Positions 62,570 to 64,000 of a DNA stretch of 64,000 nt are shown piece after piece. The stretch is from NCBI GenBank assembly GCA_946699065.1, contig CAMPDV010001582.1, positions 38,762 to 102,761 of the forward strand, read 5' to 3'. The position numbers and the translations under genes were made by a program. Below the pieces are notes generated by a model. It worked only from the letters and a program-made list of their open reading frames with translations, was not told where the DNA came from and ran no database searches. The DNA is from Loxodes magnus. Its lineage: Eukaryota; Ciliophora; Karyorelictea; Loxodida; Loxodidae. Numbering within the stretch: position 1 is the stretch's first letter; each line of letters begins with the position of its first letter.

Positions 62570-63828
62570 TATTATTGTAATTTTTTTTTACTTCATTTTT
62601 TTTTACTTTTTAAACTTTTATATCATTTTTTTATCAATTTTTATTCGTTTCATTTTTTCTTATTTTTAAAGTTTTGATTTATGTTTTATATTTTTTTCTG
62701 CTTTTTTTCTAATTGCTTTATAATGATTTTTTTTTTATTATAATTTTTTTTAAAGTAAGTGATTTGATATATAGATTTATGATAGATACTTATTTTTATT
62801 TATTCGAAAATTATTTTAATTAATTTTTTTAAATTTTTTATTATAATTTAACTTTTCTTTTTTTGTTTTTTCGATGTTTATGTTTACATATACAATATTT
62901 AACTTATATACAAATTTTTAAGAAACGGTAAATTTTCTTTAAATTTAAATCTTTTTATGTTTGACTTTCTTTTAAATATTGATCAAATAGATTTGTAAGA
63001 TTTTTTATTCTTTAATTTATGAATTTTCGTTTTAAGACATATTAACTAATATTAAAAAAATATTTTAAGTGATTTTTTTATTATTAATCCAAAAAAAGTT
63101 TTTTAATCTATTCTTTTTGAATATAAATCATAGAAAAATTAAAATTAAATAAAAAATAAATAATTTTTTTTCTTTATGTTATGGCTCTTTTTGATTTCTA
63201 AGGTTTTTTATATTTTTCTCGAATCAAGTTTTTTTTTTCTTCCAAAAATTTCTTTTTTCTAAGCAGCCTTTATTTTCAATTCTTTTCTCATTAGTCATAG
63301 TTGAAACCTCTATCTTGTTTTCATCTCTTTATATATAAAAGATAAATTTATTTTAAAGGCTTTTATTAAGTAAAGGAATGGATATGAAAACGTGACAGAT
63401 TTTTTTTTAATTATAATAATTAAGTCTAATAAATAGGTTTGAAATGTTTACATTCTTTAGTTTATATTTACTTTCTTAATTTTAAAAAAAATTCATTTTT
63501 CGAATGTTTTTTAGAATTTTTATTCTCTTTATAGGTGATTTTTTTATTATCATGCTTTTAAACTTTCTTAGTTAATAAAGTATCTAAACTTCTATTAAGA
63601 TTTAGTTTTTTAATTTTTTAATTTAGTAAATAGTTTCTTATTATTTTTATCTTTTGTTAATTATTAAGTTTTATTTTACTTTTATATTGTAAAAGCTCTG
63701 TTTTTGGTAAATTTTTCTTTGTATTTAGCTCATATAAAGAATTTCTAAAGGAAAGTTCTGTTTAGGATTTAAACGTTCTAATTTTATATTTTCGAAAAAT
63801 TTTTAATTTTACTATCTTTTTAGTGTAA
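62570..63828. other. T-rich, low-complexity DNA
   Basis: Long T runs on the plus strand; no gene, RNA or repeat recognised. Confidence 0.5.
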
Positions 63829-63830
63829 AT

Positions 63831-64000
63831 GTTAGAGACTTTGAGTATGAATTAAAAAATTGGCTTATCAAAGATATAGATGTAATAGTGCTAGTGATGA
63901 GGTTTTTTTGGTATTTATGTCCAAATTAAAGTACAACTAAGCTAAAAAAGATTAAAGCCATCTGTCCAGTTATTAAAATTGTTAATAAGAAATATAAGAT
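63831..64000 (+). CDS. Possible start of a gene cut by the window edge
   Basis: A protein-like frame runs to the window end: VRDFEYELKNWLIKDIDVIV, then TTKLKKIKAICPVIKIVNKK, with one TAA as Gln. There is no clear start codon and the length is too short for recognition. Confidence 0.25.

Noticed and set aside
62387-62677. 96-aa plus-strand frame over the tRNA region
   Set aside because: Spans a tRNA-like relic and a tRNA-Lys pseudogene, then T-rich low-complexity DNA; no protein character.
1-64000. Standard Tetrahymena/Paramecium-type code with TGA only as stop
   Set aside because: TGA lies at conserved Trp positions in three intact WD40 genes and several other ORFs; treating it only as stop would break all of them.

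Overview
The window is very AT-rich DNA (about four-fifths A+T by eye) from a eukaryote with a non-standard nuclear code. TAA and TAG stand where Gln is expected. TGA stands at conserved Trp positions inside genes and also at the natural ends of the same genes. Candidate introns are tiny (16-22 nt, GT-AG). Known codes with these properties are those of karyorelictid ciliates and Condylostoma (NCBI tables 27/28); a syndinian dinoflagellate (Amoebophrya) also reassigns all three stops. A ciliate is the best guess, but the species is not identifiable from the sequence alone. Conventional ORF finding fails here because no codon is always a stop.

Layout. Positions 1-2333 hold the decayed 3' part of a non-LTR (LINE) retrotransposon. 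Positions 2334-57335 are a direct tandem array of a ~22-kb unit: unit 1 2334-24368, unit 2 24369-46218, unit 3 46219-57335 (left half only). Units 1 and 2 are nearly identical; unit 3 is more diverged. In order, each unit holds: AT-rich DNA; a minus-strand LINE; a plus-strand 801-bp LINE fragment with 15-bp target-site duplications (units 1 and 2 only); three related sequence boxes with 40-bp tandem repeats; a minus-strand WD40 gene; ~5 kb of apparently empty DNA; a minus-strand basic-protein gene with 17-23 nt introns (X); a longer minus-strand gene of unknown function (Y); a LINE tail; and a small coiled-coil gene. Unit 3 stops ~1.3 kb upstream of its WD40 gene, so it has no X, Y or coiled-coil gene. 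Unit 3 also carries a 313-bp GC-rich insertion unlike anything else in the window.

Positions 57336-64000 are non-array DNA: a possible Cys/His-rich ORF ending in TGA, two opposed coiled-coil gene relics related to the array's coiled-coil gene, and truncated tRNA-Lys copies.

How the genes relate. The three WD40 genes are intact after removal of one 21/22-nt intron and encode 8-, 7- and 7-bladed propellers of 42-residue repeats. They are the best-supported functional genes and the best evidence for the code. Gene X has the same length in both full units and looks intact. The two copies of gene Y differ by several one-base indels, so at most one can be fully intact. The LINEs appear dead. No rRNA gene, CRISPR array, bacterial operon or telomere was seen.
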